64,000 nucleotides of DNA, taken from Streptomyces liangshanensis (lineage in GTDB: Bacteria; Actinomycetota; Actinomycetes; Streptomycetales; Streptomycetaceae). The notes under the pieces are model-generated. The model saw only the letters and a list, made by a program, of their open reading frames with translations. It searched no databases and was not told where the DNA came from. Both the position numbers and the translations under genes were made by a program. This document shows positions 29,134 to 37,963 of the stretch, piece after piece; position 1 is the first letter of the stretch; each line of letters starts with the position of its first letter. The stretch spans positions 4,875,001 through 4,939,000 of the forward strand of contig NZ_CP050177.1 of NCBI RefSeq assembly GCF_011694815.1. Direction: 5' to 3'.

Positions 29134-30309
29134 ATGAGAGTTTGCTTTTTTGTTGACGAAGAATGGCGTGACGGTGACTTGTGGGGCTGGCCAGTCATTC
29201 GTGAATCCGTATTACGCGCATATGTGGCTGCCACCCCTAGACATAGACGGCACGCCCGTATCAGCCTCGGAACTCTCCTTCTGTGGGACCTCGGGGGAAA
29301 GGAGAGGATGAGCATTTCCGATGCAGTTGAGGGCCTTCTTGGTGAGCGTTGGGAAGTGTGGAGTACTTTTTCCGTTCCGGAACTTACGGAGAAGGCAAGG
29401 AACACCAGGATCGCGGGGATCACGATTGATTCTCTGACTCCGACCGATGCGCGTGCAATGCATGGACGGCTTAGGGATGCTGACTGGTACCTGGGAGCAG
29501 TTGAGATCATCCCTTCCATGCCCCTGCACATGGCAGTTTTCCTGAATTCGATGCCTACCCGATTCCGAATCTTTGAGGATTCACTCTATGTTTTCCATCG
29601 CCAATGGGAGACGGAGTGCGACGACAGTCGGGATCACGGCGAATTTAAGGAGTGGAAGGCTTCTGGAATCTTCGCAAATGTTCAATGGGAGGATTCTGGG
29701 GTGCGAGAGACAATCTTTGACCCATTCCAGGAAGTGGAGGATTTTCAAAGGCTGGGGGAGCTAGATGAACTAATCCTGGGGCAATTCTCGTCCGCGCTTG
29801 GTGAGACGCTGATCAGGTGCGCCGATGCTGACCCAAACTTGATGGAGCGGCTTCACGGTGCCTTGAAGGCCTTTGAGAATCATGAATCTTCCGAGGGGCT
29901 GGCGCATGTTTCCCTTTCTTGTAGGCGATTCACAGAAAAGCTTGCCGACTGCCTTTACCCGCCGCGCGACGAAAAGGTCAATGATCGGAAGGTCGGAAAG
30001 GCGGAGTATCGAAATCGGCTGTGGGCGTACATTGCTGAAAATGTAACCTCCGACACGACTCGTCAGCTCCTCATGGCGAATATCGCGGATCTGGGGAACA
30101 GGATTGATCGACTGGACAACCTAAGCAACAAGGGGCTCCACTCCGAGGTGTCCACGTCCGACGTAAACCGCCTTCTGCTTTCCCTGATCGTCGTGGCTCA
30201 CGATCTGCTTACGCTGAGCCCTCCCGCTGGCACTTTCCGGTATGACCCCTACGAGAAGTTCATTCGGCAGATTTTCGAGAATTCCATATTGGGGTCTAAC
30301 GGGGAATAA
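29134..30309 (+). CDS. low-GC protein of unknown function in the accessory island
   Basis: This is a 391-residue cytoplasmic protein I cannot assign. Its codon use (many A/T third positions) and GC content are clearly lower than the neighbours, so it was probably acquired. The N-terminal half looks like a mixed alpha/beta domain. The C-terminal about 110 residues are helical and end with RNRLWAYIAENV, IDRLDNLSNKGLHSEVSTSD and LLLSLIVVAHDLLTL, a pattern that recalls HEPN-like or DUF4145-like helical bundles; I treat this as weak. A TTA leucine codon at 29212-29214 predicts bldA dependence. The position at the edge of phage remnants would fit a cargo or defence gene, but nothing proves it. Confidence 0.75.
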   Translation: MRVCFFVDEEWRDGDLWGWPVIRESVLRAYVAATPRHRRHARISLGTLLLWDLGGKERMSISDAVEGLLGERWEVWSTFSVPELTEKARNTRIAGITIDSLTPTDARAMHGRLRDADWYLGAVEIIPSMPLHMAVFLNSMPTRFRIFEDSLYVFHRQWETECDDSRDHGEFKEWKASGIFANVQWEDSGVRETIFDPFQEVEDFQRLGELDELILGQFSSALGETLIRCADADPNLMERLHGALKAFENHESSEGLAHVSLSCRRFTEKLADCLYPPRDEKVNDRKVGKAEYRNRLWAYIAENVTSDTTRQLLMANIADLGNRIDRLDNLSNKGLHSEVSTSDVNRLLLSLIVVAHDLLTLSPPAGTFRYDPYEKFIRQIFENSILGSNGE

Positions 30310-30406
30310 TGGCAAGGCTGAGCGGTCGGAACTCCCCTCCTTACTGGGCAATGCGCACCCCAGACCCGTGGTGAACATCCACCACGAGCCCTGAGGGGGC
30401 CGGCCG

Positions 30407-31249
30407 ATGGGCCAGATCCGAACCATCACCCGAAGTGGTAGCCGCTTCTACTTCGACCCCGAAAAGCTTGACCTCAAGGTCCCGGGCGTGACGTCCATCA
30501 TCGGTATGTTGCCGAAGCCGTTTTTGGCCTTCTGGAACGCCAAGATGGTGGCGGAGTTGGCGGTCGATTCTCTCCCGTTCGTCCAGCAAATGGCGGAGCG
30601 AGACCGGTAGGGCGCCGTTGACTACCTCAAGGGCGCCGCCAGGCGGTACGCGAAGCGCCGGGCCGACGTCGGCTCTGACGCCCACGATCTGTTTGAGCGC
30701 ATGATCCGGGGTGAGGCCCTGGGCCGCGTCCACCCGGACCTGATCCCGTACCGCGACAACTTCGCGGAGTTCCTGACCGCCGTGAACCCGGAGTTGGTCA
30801 GGGCTGAAGACGTGGCATGGAGTGATCAGCACGCCTACGCCGGCTCCTTTGATGCCATCCTCAACGTGTGGCTGGACGATGACGGGAAGCCGACCCCGGA
30901 CCGCTCCGGCGAGAGGCGCACGGTGATCGCGGACTGGAAGGCATTGAAGGCGACTTACCCGGACGTGGCCCTTCAGATGTCCGCGTACGCGCACGCTGAC
31001 CGCATCATCGATGCCCAGGGCGTGAGCGAGCCCATGCCGGAGTTCGACGGGGCGTGCGTACTCCACATCACGGATGAGACGTGGGCGTTCAAGCCGGTCC
31101 GCATCGACTCCGCCGACGTCTTCGCCACCTTCCTGCGACTCCGCTAGATCTTTGTCTGGGACCGGGACACGTCCAAGACCGTGATCGGTCGGGCCATCGC
31201 CCAGGCTGCGGCCCACCTCGTGACGGGCACCCAGCGCCGGGCCAAGTAG
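30407..31249 (+). pseudogene. phage PD-(D/E)XK nuclease (RecB/Cas4-like) with two in-frame TAG codons
   Basis: One reading frame of 281 codons runs from ATG 30407 to TAG 31249, but is interrupted by TAG at 30608-30610 and TAG at 31145-31147. Homology-like sequence continues without a frame change across both. The intact parts show the nuclease core: HAYAGSFDAILNVW with a conserved Asp, TVIADWKALKA (the D-x-K motif) and DVALQMSAYAHADRI (QxxxY). Such enzymes process phage recombination or replication ends. Point mutations creating stops are the simplest explanation; amber suppression is a remote alternative. Confidence 0.8.
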
Positions 31250-31258
31250 ACCCCAGCC

Positions 31259-31298
31259 AGCCCCCGGTACCGAAGGAACGTCTTTGGTACCGGGGGCT
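31259..31298. terminator. bidirectional terminator
   Basis: AGCCCCCGGTACC (31259-31271) pairs perfectly with 31286-31298 across a 14-nt loop. It lies 10 bp after the end of the nuclease pseudogene, and 13 bp beyond the end of the convergent gene. Confidence 0.85.
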
Positions 31299-31311
31299 GA
31301 GGTTGTTTCGT

Positions 31312-32103
31312 CTAAGGGGTTTTAGCCGGGGCAGATCCCGGTGCAGGTATGCAGAGACGAATAAAAGCTTCTTGATCCTTTTGTTGCCATTCTTTGCAGT
31401 TCTGAACGGTTGCCTTTTCTGGCTTGAGCGGCAAAGGGTCACGCTTCTTGGATTGTTCTTCGAGGGCTGAATCGGCTATTTGATAGGATGTGATGCCTAG
31501 TCCTACCATGCAGGCGAATGCAAGGACGAGCCTAACCCTGTCCAGCAATCTTTCGCGGAGATCTCTAGGTCTATCGATATTCCCCTCTCGTGCTGGATTC
31601 TGTGCAATTTGACTAGATGAGATCTCAGTTTTTTCCTGAGGGCCGTCGAGGAGGACGGAGAATGTAATTGTGTGCCCTCGACTTATCAAGAACGGGTGCA
31701 CGTGAAGCAACGTCCCTGCCACGGAGGTGGTAGGGACGCCGCTGTGGGCGGGATGGGCCGTCGAGTCGACCACTCCGATAATGGGCAATTTGAAGTCGAA
31801 GATCAGTGAGTTGGTCGAGTTGCTGAACATCGAAGCTTCGATGTCCCGCTTGCCGTTGTTTCTGATGGCCAGGTCCACGAGGCGGGGTTCGGAAATAGGG
31901 TTTCCGTCGTGAGAAACCGACACTGAATTTACGGAATCGCGCAGTAGTGAAACATTCCGAACTTCCTGCCAGATGAATCCGCGTCTTGGGTTGGCCGCGT
32001 ATAGTGCGCCCCATAGTGCTAGAAGTCCGACGATGGTCGTGATACCGCCGCCGATAATGGCGGACCAGAAGTCGTCAGAGCCGATAAAAGCGGCAAGGAT
32101 CAT
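31312..32103 (-). CDS. low-GC membrane protein of unknown function
   Basis: This is a 263-residue protein with an N-terminal membrane helix (AIIGGGITTIVGLLALWGAL, about 14-34) and an extracytoplasmic or cytoplasmic beta-rich region (about 45-165; for example LVDLAIRNNGKRDIEASMF). A second membrane helix (VRLVLAFACMVGLGITSYQI, about 194-213) and a charged tail with a Cys pair follow. GC content is lower than in core genes. Nothing identifies a family. It is convergent with the nuclease pseudogene and may be a phage-borne accessory gene. ATG 32103 gives MILAAFIGSDD. Confidence 0.7.
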   Translation of the reverse strand: MILAAFIGSDDFWSAIIGGGITTIVGLLALWGALYAANPRRGFIWQEVRNVSLLRDSVNSVSVSHDGNPISEPRLVDLAIRNNGKRDIEASMFSNSTNSLIFDFKLPIIGVVDSTAHPAHSGVPTTSVAGTLLHVHPFLISRGHTITFSVLLDGPQEKTEISSSQIAQNPAREGNIDRPRDLRERLLDRVRLVLAFACMVGLGITSYQIADSALEEQSKKRDPLPLKPEKATVQNCKEWQQKDQEAFIRLCIPAPGSAPAKTP

Positions 32104-32211
32104 GCGTCCCCCTAGTGTGCAATTCGGTACGGCGAGAGAATCCTACAAGTAGGGTCGAACCTCTTCCACCGGTTGATGAAGATCAAGAATGATGGGCTAG
32201 GCAAGCCCATC

Positions 32212-32243
32212 CCGCCCCCGGTGACTTCGGTTGCCGGGGGCGG
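32212..32243. terminator. hairpin left of the IS element
   Basis: CCGCCCCCGG (32212-32221) pairs with CCGGGGGCGG (32234-32243) across a 12-nt loop and is followed by TTGTGTTGT. This is a terminator-like stem in the phage remnant, 34 bp before the IS target duplication. Confidence 0.7.
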
Positions 32244-32356
32244 TTGTGTTGTCCCCAGCCTGTGGGCAATCGGCCCCCTAGTACTCCAGCTGTAGATCGT
32301 GATTTTGTTTGGCGACGCGACCTCGGAGCCGGTCTGCATATGTTGAGGCGGTCAGA

Positions 32357-32791
32357 TCAGCTGCTGGGACGGGTGATTGTGATGTCGATGGCGCTGGCGT
32401 CCGCCCCTGGAGAGTCCACGGCGACGTGCACGTCGAACTCGCCACGGTCACCAACTCGATGCACGAGGCGAGTCAGCTGCTCGACGTCACCAACTGCGAT
32501 GCGGCCATCAGGCAGAAGGAGGGAGTCGGCGAAGACCGTGGTAAACGGCAAGTCGGGTACCTGGGTCTCTGAGAGTGGGAACTGGGTGAAGAGACGCACT
32601 TTGACGAGTCCCTTCTGAGCTCGGACCCGAACGGCAACGTGAGTGTCGCAGCTGGCCGAGGGGGCAGTCCCCAGAGTCAAAGAGAGCGGAACCCAATCGG
32701 TGGCTCCCAGGTGCGGCACGGGATGGTTTGTGTAGATGTCGATTTCGGCGACCTGCACGGTGCTCCCCACGTTCGCAAGAGGCACGGCCAC
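32357..32791 (-). CDS. putative passenger gene inside the IS element
   Basis: This is a 144-residue product starting at GTG 32791, encoded between the left inverted repeat and the transposase, on the opposite strand. The composition is that of a soluble beta-rich protein (VQVAEIDIYTNHPVP, WVPLSLTLGTAP, HVAVRVRAQKGLVKVRLFTQ). There is no signal peptide, membrane helix or motif I know, and the ribosome site is weak. Its codon use is plausible for a real gene, and no coherent product is read on the other strand. It may be cargo moved with the IS, or a fragment captured by it. Confidence 0.5.
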   Translation of the reverse strand: MAVPLANVGSTVQVAEIDIYTNHPVPHLGATDWVPLSLTLGTAPSASCDTHVAVRVRAQKGLVKVRLFTQFPLSETQVPDLPFTTVFADSLLLPDGRIAVGDVEQLTRLVHRVGDRGEFDVHVAVDSPGADASAIDITITRPSS

Positions 32792-32830
32792 CGTTGATCA
32801 TCGTGAGTTGTGTGGACAGACGATGAGACG

Positions 32831-34112
32831 GTGGCCGCAGGTCACAGCATAGATCCCGCCCGTTGGCGAGAGGCGTTCGAGGGCCTGATGGGGCGGATTG
32901 CGGGCCGGTTCACCCGGTAAGAACCCCGCCTGCGAGCGGGGCGGTTGGTGATGGGCTTGCTGTCGGACCTGCCACGGAAGAACTGCTGGACGATTGCGGA
33001 GTGGGCCGGGGAGGCCAGCCCGCACGGTACGCAGCATCTGCTGTGCCGGGCCGTCTGGAATGCCGATGTCGTCCGCGAATACGTCGTCGAGCACCTCCAC
33101 GACGAGGCCGCAGTACGGGTCGTCGACGAGACCGGCGACCCGAAGAAGGGCACCCACACCGTCGGGGTCCAGCGCCAGTACACCGGCACGGCCGGACGGA
33201 TCGAGAACTCGCAGGTCGCTGTCTACCTCGTCTACGCCGGCGCCCGGGGACGCGCGGCAGTCGACCGCGCGTTGTACATCCCGCGCTCCTGGACGTACGA
33301 CCCGGACCGCTGCCGGGCAGCTGGGATCGACAAGGACATCGTCTTCGCGGCCAAGCCGGAACTGGCCCGCACGATGATCGAACGGTTCCTGGACGCCGGA
33401 CACGACATCGGCTGGGTCACCGGAGATGAGGTCTACGGCGGCAACCCGAAACTGCGGACGGCTCTGGAAGAACGCGGCATCGGCTACGTCCTGGCGGTGG
33501 CCTGCTCGGCAGAAGTAGCCACCGGTGCGGGCGCCTTCCGCGCAGATGCCTTGGTGACGAAGATTCCAAAGCGGGCTTGGCTGAAGCTCGGCCGGACTTG
33601 GGGCGAAGGGAGAGCGCTTCTACGACTGGGCTGTCATCGACCGCGCTGAGCCGGCGCCGGGCAGGCGCCAGCTACCGATCCGCCGCAATCGCATGACCGA
33701 AGAACCCGCCTACTACCGCTGTCATTCCACCGAGCCGACACCGCTGACCGAACTGGTGCGAGTCGTCGGATCCAGATGGTGGGTGGAGGAGACCTTCCAG
33801 GCCGAGAAGGGGCTCGCGGGACTCGATGAGCACCAAGTCCGCCGCTACCCCTCCTGGACCCGCTGGGTCACGCTGGCCATGCTCGCTCACGCCTTCCTCG
33901 CGGTGGTCCGCGCCGAAGAACACGCCAGCCATCCCGGGCCAGCCGACCTGATCCAGCTGTCCTGCAACGAGATCCAGCGACTGTTCATCACAGTCGTCGT
34001 CCAACCCCTCCACGACATTGCCCACCGACTTCACTGGTCGGACTGGAGGCGCCGCCACCAGCAGCGGGCACGCACCAGCCACTACCGGCGACAAGCCGCA
34101 TCCCAGCCATGA
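32831..34112 (+). pseudogene. IS701-family transposase, disrupted
   Basis: This is a DDE transposase with VRVVDETGDPKKGTHTVGVQ (first Asp), DIGWVTGDEVYGGNPKLR (second Asp) and SRWWVEETFQAEKGLAGLDE (catalytic Glu). The frame beginning GTG 32831 meets TAA at 32918-32920 within otherwise coding sequence. A second break is near 33587-33590: the upstream frame ends in AWLKL and sequence resumes as SAGLGAKGERFYDWAVID one frame over, which is explained by loss of one TC from a TCTC. The C-terminal half then runs to TGA 34112. The element therefore cannot move by itself. Confidence 0.88.
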
Positions 34113-34253
34113 AGATCACGATCTACAGCTGGAGTACTAGGCCCTGGGTGAAGGGGGAAGGCGCGGCTGTCCCGGGGTCCGGCAGGTACCGCAGGAGCAC
34201 GGCGAACTCCCCGAAGTCGGAGCCCCCCCACCACGGAGACCTATGGTTCTGCG

Positions 34254-34757
34254 TTGCCGTTCTTGCGGACGCCAATGGCGAATCTCGGTTCGAATGGCGG
34301 AGCCCAATACCCCCTAAAACGGCTGAAGAAGATCGAATCTGCGGGGAGGGGGGGGGATCTAGCCAGCCTCACGGAGCAACCCTGGCCGATGAGGCTTGTT
34401 TTCTTCTTCCCCACTCCGACCGCCTCAGACGGTTTGGGCGGTCCGGGCCAATCGAAGACCCGTCAGGGTTCTTCGAATCTCCGGACGGTCGTTGTTCTCC
34501 TTTCGCATAGTGGGGCGAATACCTCCCCGCCGTGAGGTGCTGGGAGGAGCTGACCGGACGGGCCTTCCCTCCGCCCACGGAGCGCGGGCCGCGCGGCGGT
34601 GTCCGGCTCGTGCCCCGGTGGTGCGAATGGCTCATGGGGCTGCCCGCCGGCTGGGTCACCGGGATACCCGGGCTGACCCGCAAGCCAACTCAAGACCCTG
34701 GGCAACGGAGTTGTCCCCGCCCAGGCATTCGAAGTGTTCCGGCGGCTCATGGGCTGA
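34254..34757 (+). pseudogene. remnant of a phage DNA cytosine methyltransferase (C-terminal part)
   Basis: Pieces of the C-terminal region of actinophage-type C5 methyltransferases appear in successive frames: PTPTASDGLGGPGQSKTRQG (about 34415-34475), WGEYLPAVRCWEELTGRAFP from 34511, WLMGLPAGWVTGIPGLTR to about 34682, and LKTLGNGVVPAQAFEVFRRL before TGA 34755-34757. At least two frameshifts (near 34500 and near 34683) join them. The catalytic PCQ loop is not present, so the 5' half is gone, perhaps lost near the IS insertion. Only the recognition and C-terminal scaffold remains. Confidence 0.75.
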
Positions 34758-34862
34758 CAGGACAACCGCACCGTACGGGCAGGGGCCCGCCCAGAACGAC
34801 CGGGTGGGCTCCTGCCCTTCGTGCGCGTCGGGTGGGCTCTGCCCCCACCATGGGGAGAGACC

Positions 34863-36709
34863 TTGCAGACCTACCGCCACGGGGTGGCTGGGGAGAGCGT
34901 CGCCGTCCACGTCCCCCGGACCCGCGAAGACCTCATCCGCTTCAGCTTCTGGCTTGCCCGCGCCGACCGCCGGGGCCCCGTCGCACTCGACACGGAGACG
35001 AGCGGGCTGGATATCTACAGTCCCAACTACCTTCTCCGCACTATCCAGTTCGGGGACGAGCGGGACGCCTGGGTCATCCACTGGGAGCGCGGGCCCGCGT
35101 TTCAGTCCGCCGCCCGCGCGGCACTGCGCCGCGTAGACCGCTTCCTGATCCACAACGCCCCCTTCGACTGGGCCGTTTTGGACGAGCACGCCGGGGCGCC
35201 GCTCGAAGCGCTCGCACCGCGCACCACGGACACCGGACTCAAGGCCGGTCTCCTGGACCCCAGGCAGCCCCAGGAAGGCGGTATCGGCACGGGCCTCAAA
35301 CCCCTGTCCGCCTACTGCGTGGACCCCTCCGCCCCGGATACACAAGGGGACCTCACCCAGATCTTCCGGAGCCTGGGCCTGACGAAGGCCACCGGCTGGG
35401 CCGGCATCCCCCTGGACCACCCCACCTACAACCTGTATGCGGGCCTGGACTGCATCCTCACGGCCCGCCTGGACCCGATCCACGCGGGAGCTGGACCGTC
35501 TGGGCGTTCGCCCCGAACTTGTCCAGTACGAACACGAGATAGCGCGGATCTGCACCCACATGCAGCGCGCGGGCATGGTCGTTGACGAGACCTACGTACA
35601 GGAGCTGGGGGCCAACCTGACGTACGAAGAGCAGCACTACGCCGACGTGGCCCGCTGGTACGGCGTCGAGAACGTCAACTCCACCCGGACCCTGGCCGAA
35701 GCGCTCGTTGGCATGGGCGAGCACCTGACGGAGCGCACCGGGAGCGGCGCCCTGAAGGTGGACAAGGCAGTCCTCTCCGCCCTGGCGGACCTGAGCCTTC
35801 AGGGCGAACGCTTGAACATCCGCACACCCAACCCCTTGGCCGAAGCCGTGATCCGCTCGAAACGGGCCGGGAAGTGGCGAGCGTCCTACGCGGACACCTT
35901 TCTTGAGGTCATGGACGCCGGGGGCTGGTGTCACCCCTTCGTGCACTCCATGGCGGCCCGGACGGGTCGCATGTCCGTGACCCGCCCCGCGCTTCAGACC
36001 CTGCCCAGCTCAGACCAGATGATCCGGCGGGCACTGCTCGCGGACCCGGGTCACGTCATGATCTCGTGCGACTTCAGCGCCGTTGAGATGCGCATCCTTG
36101 CCGCCCTGGCGGACGTGCGCCGGATGCGGGATGGCTTCCTTGCCGGGGAAGGCATCCACTCGTTCACGGCCCGGCTCGTCCCGGGGGGCGGGGGCCACGG
36201 AGTCGGACCGCAAGGTCATGAAGGGGGCCGGGTTCTCGAAGGTCTACGGGGGAGGCGTACGCACGGCTGCCCGCCAGACCGGGGCCAGTGAAGAGGCCAT
36301 GGCCCGCGCCTTCGCGGAGTGCGACCGCCTGTATCCGGAGATCAAGCGCGAGTCCCGCCGGTGGCAGCGCAAAGCGTACGAGTTCGGCATGGTTTTCGTC
36401 TCCGCGACGGGGCGCCGCCTGCCGCTGGACCGGGACCGCACTTACGCGGTGGTCAACTACGCCTGCCGGTCGGTGGCCCGGGACTGCCTGGGGCAAGCCC
36501 TCCTCAACATCGAGGAGGCGGGGCTCCTGGACATGCTCAAGCTCCCGATCCATGACGAAGTCCTCTTGTCCGCCCCGCGTGAGGACGTCCGGGACGTGGC
36601 GTGCGCGATCGAGAAAGCAATGACCTTCGATCTGTACGGCGTCCCGATCGAAGCCACGGCGGAGACCGGGGGCCGGTCCTGGGGGAGCCTCTACGGCTCC
36701 GACTTCTGA
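34863..36709 (+). pseudogene. phage family A DNA polymerase with two frameshifts
   Basis: The product begins at TTG 34863 after GGGGAGAG. The 3'-5' exonuclease motifs are intact: ALDTETSGLD (Exo I), HNAPFDWAVLD (Exo II) and YAGLDCI (Exo III). The polymerase motifs are also present: motif A SCDFSAVEMRILAAL, motif B DRKVMKGAGFSKVYGG and motif C PIHDEVL. They lie in three frames, with shifts near 35485 (apparent loss of one C in CACGCG-GGAGCTG) and near 36180-36192 in a G-rich run. It was a replicative or repair polymerase of an actinophage and is now inactive unless the shifts are bypassed. Confidence 0.88.
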
Positions 36710-37128
36710 GGCGTCAAGCGACTCACGCGAGTCGGTTGCCCCATCCGAACCGGCGCCCGCCGCATTACGGGGCGGTCACGCCTGCCGGTCGTCTGGCACC
36801 GGGGGTCGAGGTGTAAGTACGCCCACCGGGTGAGGTCCGATCACGCCCTGGATTTCCTCACAACTGTCGTTCGTCGCACGGGATCTGTCCCAGTGAATAC
36901 ACCAACGGCGTTCGCACGGACGCCGACCGACGCAACGACGTAGGCCCTGATCAAGCCCCGTCAAGCACCCCGAAGAGGAGCTTGATCTGACGCGCCTTCA
37001 TTACGCATGCCATGGGAATCGTGCGCCCTAAAACGGGTGGTGACCTAGGTCACTTTGCGCGCTCTCGGCTCTCGCCCATTCGGGCAATCGGCTCCCCAGA
37101 AACCGGGTGAGCCGAAGGAGAGCCACCC
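36710..37128. other. gap between phage polymerase and sigma-like gene, with hairpin and palindrome
   Basis: No intact gene is visible in these 419 bp. CGACTC/GAGTCG (36719-36734) forms a small hairpin right after the polymerase. GTGACCTAGGTCAC (37040-37053) is a perfect 14-bp palindrome about 75 bp before the sigma-like gene and looks like an operator. GAGGAGCTTGATC near 36975 could be a leftover ribosome site of a lost small gene. Confidence 0.55.
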
Positions 37129-37884
37129 GTGTCAGAGCCTGAAATCTCCGTAGTTCGCGCTGCCCAGAACCAGGATCTTGAGGCCACTGCCCAGGTCATC
37201 GCAGCCACCGAAGGGCGCGTTTCCGTACTCGACCGGAAGGCGGCGCGGCGCATCCCGGAGAGCGGTCCGCGCCATGAGGAATTCCGCGAAGAGTTCGAAC
37301 AGGTAGGTCGGATAGCGGTCTGGGAGGCCCTGGGCCGCTTTGACGAGTCGGTCACCACGGACTTTCTGGGATTCGCGTACACCACCGTGGAGACCACCCT
37401 CCTGAATATTACGAGGGCGGAGCGTAACCAGGGGGCTGATCCGGACGCGGCGAAGACGTTCCTGTCCATGCTGGGCACGGCGGGGAACGACCCCTACCTC
37501 GCCGAGAAACTGGCCCAGACCGTACCGCCCGCCGGTCGCCGGCTCAGCGCGGATCGGGCGCACGCTGCCCGCTTGGCGTACCAGGGGGCGGAGAGCCTTG
37601 ACGTTCCGGTGCCCGGTACGACCGGGGAGGAGCGCTGGGCACCGGCCGTGTCCACGTACGGCGTGCCGGACGACCTGATCACCCCGGATGACGTGGCTCG
37701 TGAGGAGCGACGGATCAAGCACGCGGTCGTGCACGGCATCCTTGACACGATGGGCGACGGCCAGGCGCACGTTCTGCGCGCCACCTTCGGGATAGAGCCC
37801 GTCCCTTTCTACGGCAACGCAAACGAAGTCGAGTTGGCCGGCGACATGGGCACCACACCGAAGGCCGTACGGGAAGCCCGGTAA
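37129..37884 (+). pseudogene. phage RNA polymerase sigma-factor-like protein, probably C-terminally truncated
   Basis: This is a 251-codon frame from GTG 37129, with GAAGGAG 8 bp before it. Residues about 45-90 resemble a sigma region 2 helix pair (EQVGRIAVWEALGRFDESVT, FLGFAYTTVETTLLNITRAE). The end resembles the start of a sigma region 4 helix-turn-helix (VELAGDMGTTPKAVREAR). The frame stops at TAA 37882-37884, while GLKSFGKRGA is readable in another frame directly after it, so the recognition helix has been cut by a small indel. Such proteins occur in actinophages. It marks the right end of the island. Confidence 0.7.
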
Positions 37885-37963
37885 AGGGCTCAAGAGCTTC
37901 GGCAAGCGTGGTGCTCGCGGTCATCGGAGAACGCGCGGGACACGCGGGTCCGGGCGGGCGCTC

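Larger units (their letters stand above)
32282..34136 (+). mobile_element. IS701-family insertion sequence, complete ends, inactive transposase
   Basis: The 22-bp terminal inverted repeats are perfect: TACTCCAGCTGTAGATCGTGAT at 32282-32303 and its reverse complement at 34115-34136 (given here in two views of the same motif). Direct CTAG repeats at 32278-32281 and 34137-34140 are the target duplication, a site type used by IS701 elements. The element is 1855 bp, longer than a usual IS701 member, because about 530 bp on the left carry an additional minus-strand open frame. The transposase gene is broken twice. Confidence 0.9.
30400..37910. mobile_element. decayed prophage-like island
   Basis: Between ordinary chromosomal genes lie several phage replication-type genes in one direction: a PD-(D/E)XK nuclease, cytosine methyltransferase, family A DNA polymerase and phage sigma-like factor. 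Each is damaged by in-frame stops or frameshifts, and an IS701-type element sits among them. No integrase, capsid or tail gene and no convincing attachment repeats were found, so the limits are approximate; the low-GC gene at 29134 may belong too. The surrounding 55 kb of core genes show no such damage, so true decay is more likely than sequencing error. Confidence 0.65.

Noticed and set aside
32357..32791. The passenger frame in the IS element as a known antitoxin or resistance gene
   Set aside because: No motif supports such an assignment, so it is listed only as unknown.
33587..33590. Programmed frameshift in the IS701 transposase
   Set aside because: There is no slippery heptamer or downstream stem at the break, and an additional upstream TAA already disrupts the gene.
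34137..34253. Short frames just right of the IS element
   Set aside because: No start, ribosome site or similarity; the stretch is best read as leftover phage sequence.
29000..37963. Attachment-site direct repeats at the ends of the phage-like island
   Set aside because: Comparing about 130 bp around each presumed edge by eye gave no repeat longer than chance, and no integrase or tRNA target is present.
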